64,000 nucleotides of DNA from CAZFLD01 sp964519835 (GTDB lineage Bacteria; Spirochaetota; Spirochaetia; DSM-27196; CAZFLD01). Position 1 is the first letter of the stretch. Each line of letters opens with the position of its first letter. Positions 63,944 through 64,000 of the stretch are shown one piece after another. The DNA is taken from positions 16,890-80,889 of the forward strand of contig CAZFLD010000011.1 in NCBI GenBank assembly GCA_964519835.1. Direction: 5' to 3'. The position numbers and the translations under genes were made by a program. The notes under the pieces were generated by a model. That model did not search any database. It was not told the DNA's origin and was given only the letters and a program-made list of their open reading frames with translations.

Positions 63944-64000
63944 ATGATAAACGAGTTTTTGGTGGCTGGAATCGCCGCACGACATGCGTTCCCCGACGAG
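63944..64000 (+). CDS. Possible start of a gene running off the window
   Basis: An ATG opens 19 codons without a stop to the window edge (MINEFLVAGIAARHAFPDE). It follows an AT-rich stretch suited to a promoter. No clear ribosome site is seen, and the piece is too short to assign. Confidence 0.35.
   Translation, partial: MINEFLVAGIAARHAFPDE

Overview
The window looks like chromosomal DNA from a Gram-negative, fairly GC-rich spirochaete, assembled as a scaffold with two gaps of exactly 100 N (38361-38460 and 46178-46277). The spirochaete assignment is an inference. It rests mainly on the two solute-binding proteins, whose signal peptides end in FATGGSEE and FAFAGGGTED, a style common in Spirochaetota, together with the many lipoproteins and the sugar-transport and trehalose gene content. 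No rRNA, tRNA, CRISPR array, prophage or insertion sequence was seen.

Layout. (1) 1-6.5 kb: the end of an Ig-like surface protein, then an overlapping three-gene operon of an NtrC-type regulator, its histidine kinase and a large FG-GAP/PEGA lipoprotein. (2) 6.6-11.9 kb, minus strand: a CAP-domain protein, a membrane diguanylate cyclase and a large (~110 kDa class) glutamate dehydrogenase. (3) 12-16.2 kb, minus strand: a CUT1 sugar transporter operon (binding protein, two permeases, LacI regulator, no ATPase) with a 22-bp perfect palindrome on its promoter. (4) 16.2-23.5 kb: three HisKA_2 (HHRVKN) sensor kinases, of which one is broken by a 14-bp tandem duplication and one has a degenerate ATPase core. 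A CDF metal exporter, a fatty-acid desaturase, and small or hypothetical genes lie among them. (5) 23.7-30.9 kb: a metal-resistance block with a CadC-like ArsR repressor and Cd/Zn/Pb P-type ATPase, a methyltransferase, an AlkD-like protein, and a CsoR repressor with CopA and CopZ. The copA reading frame is cut by an amber codon and an apparent internal deletion.

(6) 30.9-52.6 kb: a glycan-utilisation locus. An Opp-type ABC importer operon (two ATPases, binding protein, two permeases) runs into a GH63-like and a GH2 gene. A divergent LacI regulator and GH38-like gene, then GH127, GH65 and GH172 genes, follow. Three near-identical palindromic operators sit on three promoters that all have 17-bp spacers and a TACACT -10 box, which ties the importer, the GH38-GH127 pair, the GH65-GH172 pair and the regulator into one regulon. 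A 25-bp palindrome-bearing tandem repeat array, which contains one assembly gap, separates the binding-protein gene from the permeases. Several enzymes here carry Gly/Ala/Pro-rich in-frame insertions.

(7) 52.6-54.6 kb: a periplasmic binding protein with its HisKA_2 kinase. (8) 54.7-61.4 kb: glgX-treY-treZ, the debranching route from glycogen or maltodextrin to trehalose. (9) 61.4-64 kb: an ABC-F ATPase, a PilZ-domain protein and the possible start of another gene.

The content suggests a free-living, environmentally responsive cell that imports and degrades complex plant-type or microbial glycans, stores or protects itself with trehalose, and handles copper, cadmium and zinc. The desaturase hints that oxygen is available at least some of the time.
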